A stretch of DNA of 64,000 bases from Candidatus Scalindua sp. (lineage in GTDB: Bacteria > Planctomycetota > Brocadiia > Brocadiales > Scalinduaceae). Each line of letters starts with the position of its first letter. Positions within the stretch are counted from its first letter, which is position 1. Location: the NCBI GenBank assembly GCA_031316155.1, contig JALDRB010000007.1, positions 124,001 to 188,000 on the forward strand, written 5' to 3'. A program made the position numbers and the translations under genes. The notes beneath the pieces are model-generated. The model worked only from the letters and a program-made list of their open reading frames with translations, was not told the DNA's origin and did no database searches. Below are positions 24,529 to 33,896 of the stretch, in pieces.

Positions 24529-25959
24529 ATGTCTTTTAATCTTGATGATGACATCATAGCGGTTTCTTCACCTACCGGAAGGTCTCCCAGGGCCATTATT
24601 AAACTTAGTGGTAAAAATGTTTTTCGTCATGTGCAAAAGCATTTTCGATCTGCAGATTGTGCAATACTTTCGAGCGTAAAAGGTTTCAGCTCATATCAGG
24701 GTACCTTTCATATCGAAAAAGAAAAGATTCTCATTCCTGTTTCTCTTTTCATTATGAATGCTCCAAACTCATATACGAGGGAGGATGTTGTTGAAATACA
24801 TACTTTTGGTTCGCCTCATTTGCTTGAAATGATTTTCGAAACGCTGTTGCTGGCTAACCAGGGGAATTATCACCAAACATATAATGATGAAGAGGAGCGA
24901 AATATGAGACTTGCAGAACCTGGAGAATTTACCAAAAGAGCATTTCTGAATGGGCGGATCAATCTTGCAGAAGCTGAGTCAGTATTACGTATTATACGTG
25001 CAAAGACTGATTCTGAATTAATGCTTGCAGTTTCAAGGTTGAAAGAGATAACTGAGTTTATGAATGACATACAGGGAGAATTGATGAAATTGTGTGCTGA
25101 GGTAGAGGTAGCTATTGATTTTAATGACAACGATATCGATATAATTACGTATGACAAGTTAGAAAGCCATCTCCTTTCTGTAAACGAGAAACTCAACAGA
25201 GCCGTTAACAAAAACCATACATCACAAATACCTCATGACGGTGTAAAAACAGTTTTTATTGGTTGGCCGAATGCGGGGAAATCAAGTCTGTTTAATAAAT
25301 TATTAAATTGTGAAAAAGCAATAGTAACATCAATTCATGGTACTACCCGGGATATATTAGAAGCAACAGTAGATTGGGAAGGTGTCAGCTTTCAACTAAC
25401 TGATACCCCAGGAATCATGGATGGAGAGGGGGAACTGGAATCTGTAATTTTTAAAAGGACTCTTGGTTCTTTTAGAGATGCCCACATAGTTCTGTTTGTG
25501 ATAGACGGGAGCGAAAGGCTGCAATCAGAAAAAGTAGAGTTTATTGAATCTATTTCAGATAAAAATGTGATTGTTGTAATGAATAAAACTGACCTTGAGC
25601 GACGTTCTGAATGGGATAATTATCCTCAGGAAATGAGTAGATATTCGAGAGTGAAAACATCTGCACTTACGGGAGTCGGTCTTGAAGAACTAAAGAATTT
25701 GTTGGTTTCAACCATCTTAAACAAGTCTGTAGATTTGTCTGCATCCGGTATCATTTTTTCACTGAGACAAAAATTGATAATGGCTAAAGTAACTGAGATT
25801 ATCGGGAGGATTTTAGAATCAATTCAATTACAAATTGGTCATGAATTTGTGGCAATTGACCTTCGGGGTGCCGTAGACAGTATTGGTGAAATTACTGGAG
25901 AGGTGGCAACGGACGATATTTTGGATTTGGTGTTTAAAGAGTTTTGTATCGGCAAATAA
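24529..25959 (+). CDS. mnmE: tRNA modification GTPase MnmE
   Basis: MnmE, with MnmG, adds the aminomethyl-type group to U34 of certain tRNAs. The 476-residue product has the N-terminal folate-binding domain (SPTGRSPRAIIKLSG). The central G domain has GWPNAGKSSLFNKLL, TDTPG and NKTD. The C-terminal helical domain ends in FCIGK, whose Cys is the conserved MnmE terminus. The N-terminal domain has a small extra loop near residue 120 (YNDEEERN). No mnmG is in the window. Confidence 0.97.
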   Translation: MSFNLDDDIIAVSSPTGRSPRAIIKLSGKNVFRHVQKHFRSADCAILSSVKGFSSYQGTFHIEKEKILIPVSLFIMNAPNSYTREDVVEIHTFGSPHLLEMIFETLLLANQGNYHQTYNDEEERNMRLAEPGEFTKRAFLNGRINLAEAESVLRIIRAKTDSELMLAVSRLKEITEFMNDIQGELMKLCAEVEVAIDFNDNDIDIITYDKLESHLLSVNEKLNRAVNKNHTSQIPHDGVKTVFIGWPNAGKSSLFNKLLNCEKAIVTSIHGTTRDILEATVDWEGVSFQLTDTPGIMDGEGELESVIFKRTLGSFRDAHIVLFVIDGSERLQSEKVEFIESISDKNVIVVMNKTDLERRSEWDNYPQEMSRYSRVKTSALTGVGLEELKNLLVSTILNKSVDLSASGIIFSLRQKLIMAKVTEIIGRILESIQLQIGHEFVAIDLRGAVDSIGEITGEVATDDILDLVFKEFCIGK

Positions 25960-25984
25960 ATGGTAAGATTTTTTCAGAATATAC

Positions 25985-26037
25985 TTGACAATCAATATAT
26001 AGTATGGTAACTTGCTCCAAAATCACATATATTGATA
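25985..26037 (+). promoter_or_regulatory. nrdR promoter with two putative NrdR boxes
   Basis: TTGACA at 25985-25990 and TAACTT at 26008-26013 (17 bp apart) form a candidate promoter. Box 1, AATCAATATATAGTAT at 25990-26005, matches 13 of 16 positions of the NrdR consensus acaCwAtATaTwGtgt. A weaker box 2, ATCACATATATTGATA at 26022-26037, lies 32 bp on, three helical turns, the usual NrdR spacing. Autoregulation of nrdRDG is inferred. Confidence 0.6.
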
Positions 26038-26087
26038 TTGTTATAGTCTGTGCCAGCAAAGTTTGGCGGACTTCATAATAAGGGCAT

Positions 26088-26585
26088 ATGCAGTGTTTGT
26101 TTTGTAAAGCTGATAATGATAAAGTAGTTAACTCAAGGGCGTCTACTGACGGGTTGAGTGTAAAACGAAGGCGTGAGTGCCTGGAATGCGGTCGCAGGTT
26201 TACGACTTATGAGAGAGTTGAGAAAAGCCCTGTTAGAGTTGTCAAAAAGGATGGAAGCCGAGACACCTTTGATCGGAATAAAATACTATCCGGCTTGCTC
26301 AAGGCATGCGAGAAGAGGCCTGTATCCACGGAGGCTTTAGAAAATGTTGTTTCTGAGATAGAAAGGGTTATCTATGATAAGTTTGAGAGAGAGGTTGAGA
26401 CAAAATTTATTGGTGAACTTATTATGCGAAAACTCGGAATTCTTGATAAGGTGGCCTATGTCAGATTTGCTTCGGTATATAGAGAGTTTAAAGATATAGA
26501 TGAATTTCTTAACGAATTAAAACCTTTAGTGTCTGTAACCAAAAAAGCAAAAAATAGTAGTAGTAAGGAGAAAGGGGAGGAGTGA
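26088..26585 (+). CDS. nrdR: transcriptional repressor NrdR
   Basis: A 165-residue NrdR. The zinc ribbon is CLFC...CLEC with RRRECLECGRRFTTYERVE, followed by an ATP-cone with VVKKDGSRDTFDRNKILSGLLKACEKRPV. NrdR senses ATP/dATP and represses ribonucleotide reductase genes. Its stop codon lies at the nrdD ribosome site, so nrdR and nrdD form one operon. Two candidate NrdR boxes lie about 50-100 bp upstream. Confidence 0.96.
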   Translation: MQCLFCKADNDKVVNSRASTDGLSVKRRRECLECGRRFTTYERVEKSPVRVVKKDGSRDTFDRNKILSGLLKACEKRPVSTEALENVVSEIERVIYDKFEREVETKFIGELIMRKLGILDKVAYVRFASVYREFKDIDEFLNELKPLVSVTKKAKNSSSKEKGEE

Positions 26586-26590
26586 TACAT

Positions 26591-28990
26591 ATGACAATAG
26601 AAGTAGTTCAAAAACGTGATGGTAGGTTTGTACCTTTTGACGAGAGCAAAATTGCAGAAGCTATTTTCAGGGCGGCAAAAGCAGTTGGTGGGGAAGACAT
26701 GTCTATGGCAAAAGAACTCGCAAATGTTGTTACTCATTTCCTGCAAAAAAGGTTTGGAGACAAAATTCCTGAAATAGAGGAGATTCAGGATTTAGTTGAA
26801 GAGGTTTTAATCAAGAACGGGCATGCAAGGACAGCAAAAGCTTACATATTATACCGGGAAAACAGGGCGAATATCCGAAAATCTCTGCGGGTAAGAAAAC
26901 AGGTCAAGAAGGGGGGGGACACAACCGATACGTTGCTAATGGTTGATCAGATTGTTAAGGATGAATCTCTTCCCTGGAACAAGAGCAAGATTGCGCTGGC
27001 ATTAGAGAAAGAAGCCGATTTGTCTGCTGAAATTGCACAAGAAGTTGCAAATGATGTAGAGAGGCGCGTTTTTTCTTCCGGCATCAACAGAATATCTACT
27101 TCGTTGATACGTGAACTGGTAGACAATGAGCTCTTTGAGAGGGGGTATAATGCTAAACTTGAGAAACAGACGACTTTGGGGGTTCCGAAGTACGATATTG
27201 AACAACTGATCTATTCGAAAAACAAAGAGAACAGTAATATTGCATCTAACAATCCTGAGGCGATTAATCTTGCTGTTGCTGAAAATACCTTAAAACAATA
27301 CGCCTTGCAGGAGGTGTTTTCCAAGGATGTTGCAGATGCACACATATCGGGGATGGTTCATATCCATGATCTGGGGTATCCGACGAGAGTTTACTGCTCG
27401 TCTCATTCGCTTGAGTATTTGAAAAAATATGGTTTGTCACTGGAAAACCTGGATACGTCTTCTGCGCCAGCTAAACATGCCAGAACACTTACCGGTCATC
27501 TGAACACATTTTTGGCCTCTATGCAGGCATATTATGCCGGAGCACTGGGCGTGGGATATATTAATATTATGTATGCCCCCTATCTTGAAAACATGAGCCA
27601 GGAAGAGATAAAGCAGGAGGCTCAGCATCTTATCTTTAGTGGTTCGCAGAGTGCTTTTTCCAGAGGTGGTCAAACGTTGTTTTTGGATTTTAACATACAC
27701 ACCGGAATACCAAACTATTTGAAAAATATACCAGCGATTGGACCAGGCGGAAAACCTACCGGTAAGGTATATGGTGACTATGCTGTAGCTTCCCAGCGGT
27801 TTGCAAAGGCATTGCTTGATGTCTGGCGCGAGGGTGATATGCATGGGCATGTGTTTGCATTTCCCAAATGTGATCTCCATATTACGGATGAAACTTTTCG
27901 CGATCCAGAAGAATATAAAATTTTAGAATATGCCTGTCAGATTGCCAGTGAGAACGGAGTACCATATTTTATTTTTGATAGGGATGAAGTGACGCTGTCG
28001 GCATGTTGCAGATTGAGAACGACGATTGAAGATAATTATATGATTAAACATCCCGAAAGTATGAGGTTTTGTGGTTTTCAGAATGTGACCGTAAATCTTC
28101 CCCAGGCTGCATATCGGGCCGGTAAAGGGAAATTTGAAGAACTCTACCGTAATATTGACGAAGGGATTGATATTGCTGTAAAGGCGCATCTTCAGAAGAA
28201 AAAATTTATTACCCGGTTGATGTCGGGGCCTGAAATGCCTCTCTGGGAAATTGGCAAAAAGGCAGCTGACGGTCGGCCTTATGTGGATTTGGAAGGGTCC
28301 ACATATATTGTTGGCATTATCGGCTTGAACGAATGCCTGCAATATATGACCGGTAAAGAGCTGCATGAAGGAGATGATAGCCTTAAGCTTGGTCTTCGGA
28401 TAATCTCACACATGTATTTTAGAGTAAAAGAAGAGGGGAAAAAGTATAATTTGAAATTCTCCCTGGAGGAATCACCTGCTGAAAGTGCGGCAAGGAGGCT
28501 TGCCAAGGTTGATGTGAGGAATTACAAGAACGCTGTTGACATGGTTAAGGGGAATATTGATAAGGATGAGTATTATTATACAAATAGTGTTCATCTGCGT
28601 CCGGATGCGCCTGTAGATATGATTACGAGGATTGCTGTGCAGAGTAAGTTTCACAGTATGATAGAGTCTGGAGCAATAATACATGCTTTTGTTGGTGAGG
28701 AAAGGCCTCCTGCATCAGGTATTATGAAGCTGGTCAGAAAAACCTTTGAAAATACGCAGGCTGCTCAATTAACAATATCACCAGAATTTACCATATGCAC
28801 TGAGTGTAACCGTGTGAATCCTCGCTTAGTAGATGAATGCAGCTTTTGTGGTTCCTCAAATATTTATGGTATAAGGAAACGTGTTTCTCACGATAAGATT
28901 AACAACTGGGACAGGACAAAGATAGAAGAGTTGGTGAGCAGGCACGGGGAAAACTATCATATCGTTAACGGATGTGTTAAGAAATTTTAG
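26591..28990 (+). CDS. nrdD: anaerobic (class III) ribonucleoside-triphosphate reductase, lacking the usual glycyl-radical motif
   Basis: A 799-residue large subunit, starting at ATG 26591 behind GGGGAGG; an in-frame GTG at 26582 is less likely. An ATP-cone covers ~2-90, and a second cone-like segment ~110-200. The catalytic barrel has VHIHDLGYP, SRGGQTLFLDFN and FIFDRDEVTLSACCRLR with the active-site Cys. The C-terminal zinc site has CTEC and CSFC. Where other NrdDs have RxxGY with the radical glycine, this one reads IRKRVSHDKINNW, so no glycine is in place. nrdG follows at 44 bp. The family reduces NTPs to dNTPs under anoxia. Confidence 0.93.
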   Translation: MTIEVVQKRDGRFVPFDESKIAEAIFRAAKAVGGEDMSMAKELANVVTHFLQKRFGDKIPEIEEIQDLVEEVLIKNGHARTAKAYILYRENRANIRKSLRVRKQVKKGGDTTDTLLMVDQIVKDESLPWNKSKIALALEKEADLSAEIAQEVANDVERRVFSSGINRISTSLIRELVDNELFERGYNAKLEKQTTLGVPKYDIEQLIYSKNKENSNIASNNPEAINLAVAENTLKQYALQEVFSKDVADAHISGMVHIHDLGYPTRVYCSSHSLEYLKKYGLSLENLDTSSAPAKHARTLTGHLNTFLASMQAYYAGALGVGYINIMYAPYLENMSQEEIKQEAQHLIFSGSQSAFSRGGQTLFLDFNIHTGIPNYLKNIPAIGPGGKPTGKVYGDYAVASQRFAKALLDVWREGDMHGHVFAFPKCDLHITDETFRDPEEYKILEYACQIASENGVPYFIFDRDEVTLSACCRLRTTIEDNYMIKHPESMRFCGFQNVTVNLPQAAYRAGKGKFEELYRNIDEGIDIAVKAHLQKKKFITRLMSGPEMPLWEIGKKAADGRPYVDLEGSTYIVGIIGLNECLQYMTGKELHEGDDSLKLGLRIISHMYFRVKEEGKKYNLKFSLEESPAESAARRLAKVDVRNYKNAVDMVKGNIDKDEYYYTNSVHLRPDAPVDMITRIAVQSKFHSMIESGAIIHAFVGEERPPASGIMKLVRKTFENTQAAQLTISPEFTICTECNRVNPRLVDECSFCGSSNIYGIRKRVSHDKINNWDRTKIEELVSRHGENYHIVNGCVKKF

Positions 28991-29034
28991 CTTTTGTTTT
29001 ATGAGGAAGACCTGATTTTTTCCAATTAATCATT

Positions 29035-29769
29035 ATGTCTATAAGAATAAAAGGTTTTATAGAAAATAGTCTGATAGAGTGGCCGGGAAATATTGTCTCT
29101 ATCATATTTCTGCCTCACTGTAACCTGAGGTGTCCTTATTGCCATGCAACCCATCTGGTAAAGAATCCTAACGAGCTCGAGTGTATTCCGCTGGAGTCCG
29201 TTATCGAAAGAATAAGGCAAAACAAAAGCTGGTTGGATGGGGTTGTGATTTCAGGCGGAGAACTTACGTTACATAGCGATATAGATTCGTTAATAAGTAT
29301 TTTTAAAGAGATGGGTTTGCGGGTGAGAATTGATACCAATGGAACGAATCCTCATATTGTTGAGGGATTTATCCGGAGAGGGTTAGTTGACTGCGTAGCT
29401 ATGGATATTAAGGCACCGTTGAATGAAGAGAAGTATCGGAAGGCTGCCGGAGGTTACTGTGATCTGTTGGAAATAGAAAAGAGTATAAGACTGATAATGG
29501 AGAGTGGGATAGAATATGAATTTCGAACAACTGTTTGCCCGGCTTTTCTGGATGGTTCCGATATTGTCGAGATTGCGCAAAGTATTGCTGGTAGCTCAAA
29601 GTATGTTTTGCAGGCATTCAGGCCAAATAACTGTCTGGATGATACGATGTTGAAAGTTGTGCCGTACTCGGAAGAGGAGATGGCCGGATTCGCGAGGGAG
29701 GCACAGAGATTTGTTAAGAATTGTTATGTCAGAGGTGAGGAAGTGAAGGTCTTAAGCAGTAATTGGTGA
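29035..29769 (+). CDS. nrdG: anaerobic ribonucleotide reductase activating protein NrdG-type radical SAM enzyme
   Basis: A 244-residue radical SAM protein with the CNLRCPYC cluster motif (CX3CX2C), the NSLIEWPGNIVSIIF opening, a GGE motif (VISGGELTL) and RIDTNGTNP. It would use SAM to create the glycyl radical on NrdD. It is longer than E. coli NrdG (154) and of the ~230-residue class seen with Thermotoga-like NrdD. The adjoining NrdD seems to lack the radical glycine, so its target is worth testing. Confidence 0.9.
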   Translation: MSIRIKGFIENSLIEWPGNIVSIIFLPHCNLRCPYCHATHLVKNPNELECIPLESVIERIRQNKSWLDGVVISGGELTLHSDIDSLISIFKEMGLRVRIDTNGTNPHIVEGFIRRGLVDCVAMDIKAPLNEEKYRKAAGGYCDLLEIEKSIRLIMESGIEYEFRTTVCPAFLDGSDIVEIAQSIAGSSKYVLQAFRPNNCLDDTMLKVVPYSEEEMAGFAREAQRFVKNCYVRGEEVKVLSSNW

Positions 29770-29818
29770 CTCTCAATAATATTTTGGTCCCATTATGCAT
29801 GAAGGGGGGTGATACGGA

Positions 29819-30040
29819 ATGGTAGTGAAGAAAGCAACAACAAAGAGTGCAACAAAGGTAGCAACCGCAAAAAGTGGATGCGGTACAAAGACAAAAGCAA
29901 CGACAGCGACCAAGAAGGCTGCGGCTCAAAAGAGTGTTACAAAGAAGGTAGTAGCAAAGAAGACCACAGCGAAGAAAACTGTGGTAAAGAAGACTGCAGC
30001 AAAGAAGCCAACGGCTAAAAAGACTGCAGGGAAGAAATAG
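29819..30040 (+). CDS. lysine/alanine-rich histone-H1-like DNA-binding protein
   Basis: A 73-residue, extremely basic protein built of KK-A/T-A-K repeats (KKTTAKKTVVKKTAAKKPTAKKT). It has the composition of eukaryotic H1 tails and bacterial Hc1-like or HU-tail proteins, and no globular domain. It should coat and compact DNA non-specifically. A strong GGGGGGTG site precedes the ATG. A strong terminator follows about 100 bp later, before smc, so it forms its own transcription unit. Confidence 0.82.
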   Translation: MVVKKATTKSATKVATAKSGCGTKTKATTATKKAAAQKSVTKKVVAKKTTAKKTVVKKTAAKKPTAKKTAGKK

Positions 30041-30146
30041 TAGAAGTTTTTCTAACAGATTGCTGGCTGAAGACATTGAGAGTTTGTAAATGCAAGAATT
30101 AATAGCCAATTTTTTTTGGGATCAGATATTTTAAAGGGAGTTAATG

Positions 30147-30175
30147 GAGCGCCCCAACATTGGGGCGCTCTTTTT
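30147..30175 (+). terminator. intrinsic terminator after the H1-like gene
   Basis: GAGCGCCCCA and TGGGGCGCTC form a perfect 10 bp stem with an ACAT loop, followed by TTTTT. It lies 24 bp before the smc start and argues against longer smc start candidates. Confidence 0.93.
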
Positions 30176-30193
30176 GTTGAGGAACCGTCAGGT

Positions 30194-33100
30194 ATGAAGT
30201 TGAAAAAATTAGAGTTTTTTGGTTTCAAGTCTTTTTCCGATCGCACTACTTTTACGTTCGAAGAAGGAATTACGGTTATTGTAGGTCCCAATGGGTGTGG
30301 AAAGAGCAATGTTGTAGATGCACTTAAGTGGATACTTGGTGAACAAAGTGCAAAATCTCTCAGAGGCAGTGAAATGCTAGACGTAATCTTTAAAGGTTCT
30401 ACGAAACGATCTGCAATGGGATATGCAGAGGCTTCGTTAACCATATTGAACGATAAAGAGGTGTTGCCGGTAGAATATAAAGAAGTTTGTATCACCAGAC
30501 GTTTGTATGCATCCGGGGAATCTGAGTATTTATTGAATAAACAGGTATGTCGACTCAAAGATATCAAAGAGCTCTTTATGGATACAGGGGTGGGAGCCAG
30601 TTGTTACTCGATTATAGAACAGGGAAGGGTAGACTCCTTGTTACAGGCAAATGTACAGGATAGACGTTTTGTTTTTGAGGAAGCTGCCGGCATAAGTAAA
30701 TATAAAAGCAAGAAAAAAGATGCAATGCTAAAGTTGGGAAAGGTTGAGCAGAACCTTCTCAGATTAAACGATATTATTGAAGAGGTACAAAAACAATTGC
30801 GTTCTGTAAAATATCAGGCAGCAAAGGCTCGTAAGTATAAAGAATATGTTGATCGTTTGAAGCATTTGAGGATGAAATTCTTTTTAAGAAAGTACAAAGA
30901 CTTTCGTGGAGAAATGTCAGCTGTTATAGAGCAAATGCACCAGCTAAAAACCAAGACTCAGGTGTTAATTTCTGAGATAGGGATTTTGCAGGAAAAGAAA
31001 GACGGCTTGCAGCAATCATTAGATCAACATGTCTCCAGTCTTGAAAAATCGCAAATTAGTCTGGCGAACCTTGATGCAAAAATTACGAGTACAGACGATA
31101 GAGTAAGTTTCAATCATAAAACCATAGAGGAACTCAATACCCAGAAGATTCGACTTGAGAAACAGATCGAAGTACTCAATGATAAGACCCGTTTTGCGGA
31201 AAATGGAATATCAGAATTGAAGAGAGCCCTGGGAGAAACACATGATGATATAGCGAAAAACAGAAATAGTTTGTCTTTAAAGGAATCTGAATTCGAACAA
31301 TATTTGTTTGAATGTGATGCTTTACGGCAGAAGGCAGATGATAACAAAAAGAATGTAATAGAAATTTTACACAGGGAATCTCTACTTCAGAATGAGACGG
31401 GCAGTCTGAGTGCTGAAAGAGATACGATTCTTAACAGAAGGATTAAGTTGTTAAACCGTCAGGAAGAAGTGTCCTCTGAACTGGAACTACTTGAATGCGA
31501 AATGCAGAATCTTACGGAACAGAGAGAGAACGTATTATATTCTGTTCAGCAACTTGAAACTCGTTTATCCAAAATAAGAGAGCAGATACAGGTTTTACAA
31601 CAAGAGATAGAATCCATAAATGAAAACATAAATACCAAGCAGCAGTTTCGAAGCAGCAGGGCATCACGTTTGGAACTCCTGGAGGATCTTGAGAGACGTT
31701 ATGAAGGTGTCGATTCTGGTGTTAAAGTTGTTTTGGAAGAAGAGAGAAAAGAGAATAGTTCAATAACGGGAATTTGCGGGATGGTTGCGGATTTAATAAG
31801 GGTAGACAATCCTTACGTCTCTGCTATAGAAGCGGTTTTGGGTGATAATGCACAAGTAATCGTTACACATTCGTTAGAAGATGCAATTCAGGCGATTAAG
31901 TTTCTGAAAGAACAAGGCAAAGGTGATGCAAAATTTCTTCCATTAGATCATATCAAAAAGAGGACAGAGAAAGTATCCGGAGGAGAAGGGATCACTGGTT
32001 TTGTAGGAAAAGCAATTGATTTTGTAAAATCCGAGGATCGTTTCTCTGCTTTGGTGGAGTTCTTCTTTTGTGATACTGTTATCGTTGATGATTTTGACAC
32101 AGCATTGACATATGCCAATGCTGAAACCTGGGTAAAATTTATTGCGACACGAGCAGGGGAAGTAATCCAACCAGGAGGGACTATCCATGTTGGCAAAAGT
32201 AACATGCAGACAGGGCTTATTTCCCGTAAGATGGAGCTTGAGAGGATTAAGTCAGAACTGAAGGAGATAGAAAGCGATATTGAAATGTTTGTGAATCGGA
32301 AAGGGATAAAAATACGGGAGATAGAAAATCTTGTAAGAAAGCAGGATGAGGTGGTAAAAGAGAAAGATTCGGAGAATTTGATTAAGGTTGCTCATGAGAA
32401 TGATCTGCGAAAGGGAGAATTCAAAATTGTTGAACTTCGTGATGAACACGATGTTAATGAAAACGAGATCTATGAAATTAATGAGCTGGTTGAAACCATT
32501 AATCAGAAAATAGAGAAATTACATGCTGAAATAAAGAGTTGTAATGAACAACGCAAAAATTTAGAGACACAGGTTGAAATTTCTGATAGTGAAAAAATCC
32601 AGAAAGAGGCAATGAAGTCCGATCTTCAACGAGAGATTACTGAAATAAAGGTTGGTATTGCGCAAAAGGAGGAGAGAAGAGATAATATTGTCATCTCGTT
32701 AGACAAGATGGAAGAAGAGCTCCGGAAAAACCGGGAGGAACTTGCTTCATCACAGGAGGAAATTAAGGATTGTAATGAAAGAGTTGCTAAAGGAGAAAGT
32801 GAGATTGTACGACTCAAGACGTTAAGAGAAGATATTGAGAGTGAAAAAAATTCTTTAAAAAAAGAAATTAAAGAAATCAGAGTTGAGCAAGAAGCATCAA
32901 TAGAACTCATAACTGTGGTCAATAGACAAATTGGCGAATACAGCATAGAACAGAGAGACCATGAACAACAGATAAATGATTACAGATTGAAGGAAAACGA
33001 ATTTAAGATAAAAATTGACAGTCTGGAGGAGAGGATTCGAGAAGATTATCAAGTCGAATTGTCTTCACTTGACACGGAAAACCAGGATGAAAACCAGGAA

Positions 33101-33781
33101 GAGGAATCAGTGAATTGGGAGGATGTTTCTCAAGAGATCGAAGAATTGAAGGCTAAAGTTGAAAGAATCGGTAATGTTAATTTGGAGGCAATTCAGGAGC
33201 AGGAAGAGCTTGAGGTTCGGGAAACGCATCTGTTAAATCAAAGGGATGATCTCCGGACATCTGAGAGCACTTTGAACGATATCATCAAGAAAATCAATAT
33301 AACAAGCCGTGATTTGTTTGAAAAAACCTTTAACGATATAAAGAACAATTTTCATGGAATATTTCGTAAGTTATTTGGGGGTGGGAAAGCGGATATTATT
33401 CTGGAAGAAGGAGTTGATATCCTGGATGCAGGCATTGATATTGTTGCTCAACCTCCTGGAAAAGAGTTTACGTCTATTACTCTTTTTTCAGGTGGAGAAA
33501 AAGTTATGACTACGATAGCCTTATTATTTGCCATATTTCAGTCTAAGCCGAGTCCATTCTGTATTCTGGACGAGGTTGATGCTGCTTTAGATGAAAACAA
33601 TATTAACCGTTTTCTTATGATTCTGAAGGAATTCACCAGTTTATCTGATTTTCTTGTTATAACGCATAATAAACGGACTATGAGTATTGCAGATGTCATA
33701 TATGGAATTACTATGGAGGAAGCAGGGGTTTCCAAAAAAATATCGGTTAAGTTTAAAGAAGATATCAAGCAGGTTGCATGA
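30194..33781 (+). CDS. smc: chromosome segregation protein SMC
   Basis: A 1195-residue SMC ATPase from ATG 30194. The conserved MKLKKLEFFGFKSFSDRTTF is the true N-terminus; an in-frame ATG 78 bp earlier would put the upstream terminator inside the gene. Walker A is GPNGCGKSN near residue 33. Long coiled coils flank a hinge near 515-640 (GICGMVADLIRVDNPYVSAIEAVLGD). The C-terminal head has the signature LFSGGEKVMTT and Walker B FCILDEVDAALDENN. Together with ScpA it should load and arrange the chromosome. No ftsY follows. Confidence 0.97.
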   Translation: MKLKKLEFFGFKSFSDRTTFTFEEGITVIVGPNGCGKSNVVDALKWILGEQSAKSLRGSEMLDVIFKGSTKRSAMGYAEASLTILNDKEVLPVEYKEVCITRRLYASGESEYLLNKQVCRLKDIKELFMDTGVGASCYSIIEQGRVDSLLQANVQDRRFVFEEAAGISKYKSKKKDAMLKLGKVEQNLLRLNDIIEEVQKQLRSVKYQAAKARKYKEYVDRLKHLRMKFFLRKYKDFRGEMSAVIEQMHQLKTKTQVLISEIGILQEKKDGLQQSLDQHVSSLEKSQISLANLDAKITSTDDRVSFNHKTIEELNTQKIRLEKQIEVLNDKTRFAENGISELKRALGETHDDIAKNRNSLSLKESEFEQYLFECDALRQKADDNKKNVIEILHRESLLQNETGSLSAERDTILNRRIKLLNRQEEVSSELELLECEMQNLTEQRENVLYSVQQLETRLSKIREQIQVLQQEIESINENINTKQQFRSSRASRLELLEDLERRYEGVDSGVKVVLEEERKENSSITGICGMVADLIRVDNPYVSAIEAVLGDNAQVIVTHSLEDAIQAIKFLKEQGKGDAKFLPLDHIKKRTEKVSGGEGITGFVGKAIDFVKSEDRFSALVEFFFCDTVIVDDFDTALTYANAETWVKFIATRAGEVIQPGGTIHVGKSNMQTGLISRKMELERIKSELKEIESDIEMFVNRKGIKIREIENLVRKQDEVVKEKDSENLIKVAHENDLRKGEFKIVELRDEHDVNENEIYEINELVETINQKIEKLHAEIKSCNEQRKNLETQVEISDSEKIQKEAMKSDLQREITEIKVGIAQKEERRDNIVISLDKMEEELRKNREELASSQEEIKDCNERVAKGESEIVRLKTLREDIESEKNSLKKEIKEIRVEQEASIELITVVNRQIGEYSIEQRDHEQQINDYRLKENEFKIKIDSLEERIREDYQVELSSLDTENQDENQEEESVNWEDVSQEIEELKAKVERIGNVNLEAIQEQEELEVRETHLLNQRDDLRTSESTLNDIIKKINITSRDLFEKTFNDIKNNFHGIFRKLFGGGKADIILEEGVDILDAGIDIVAQPPGKEFTSITLFSGGEKVMTTIALLFAIFQSKPSPFCILDEVDAALDENNINRFLMILKEFTSLSDFLVITHNKRTMSIADVIYGITMEEAGVSKKISVKFKEDIKQVA

Positions 33782-33896
33782 GTTGAAGTGGAAAAGCCGT
33801 CCTGATGGCATTTCTGGTTTTGTAATTCAGGGTTTTATTTATATCTCTCATATGGACTGTTTAGTTTATAATGAATCAAAGTATTGTGGGTATCCA

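Noticed and set aside
29809..30018. Alternative frame over the H1-like gene
   Set aside because: It is the shifted reading of a repetitive AAG-rich sequence; the other frame has the strong ribosome site and H1-like composition.
30116..30193. Upstream extension of smc
   Set aside because: It would translate through a strong terminator hairpin, and the conserved SMC N-terminus begins at 30194.
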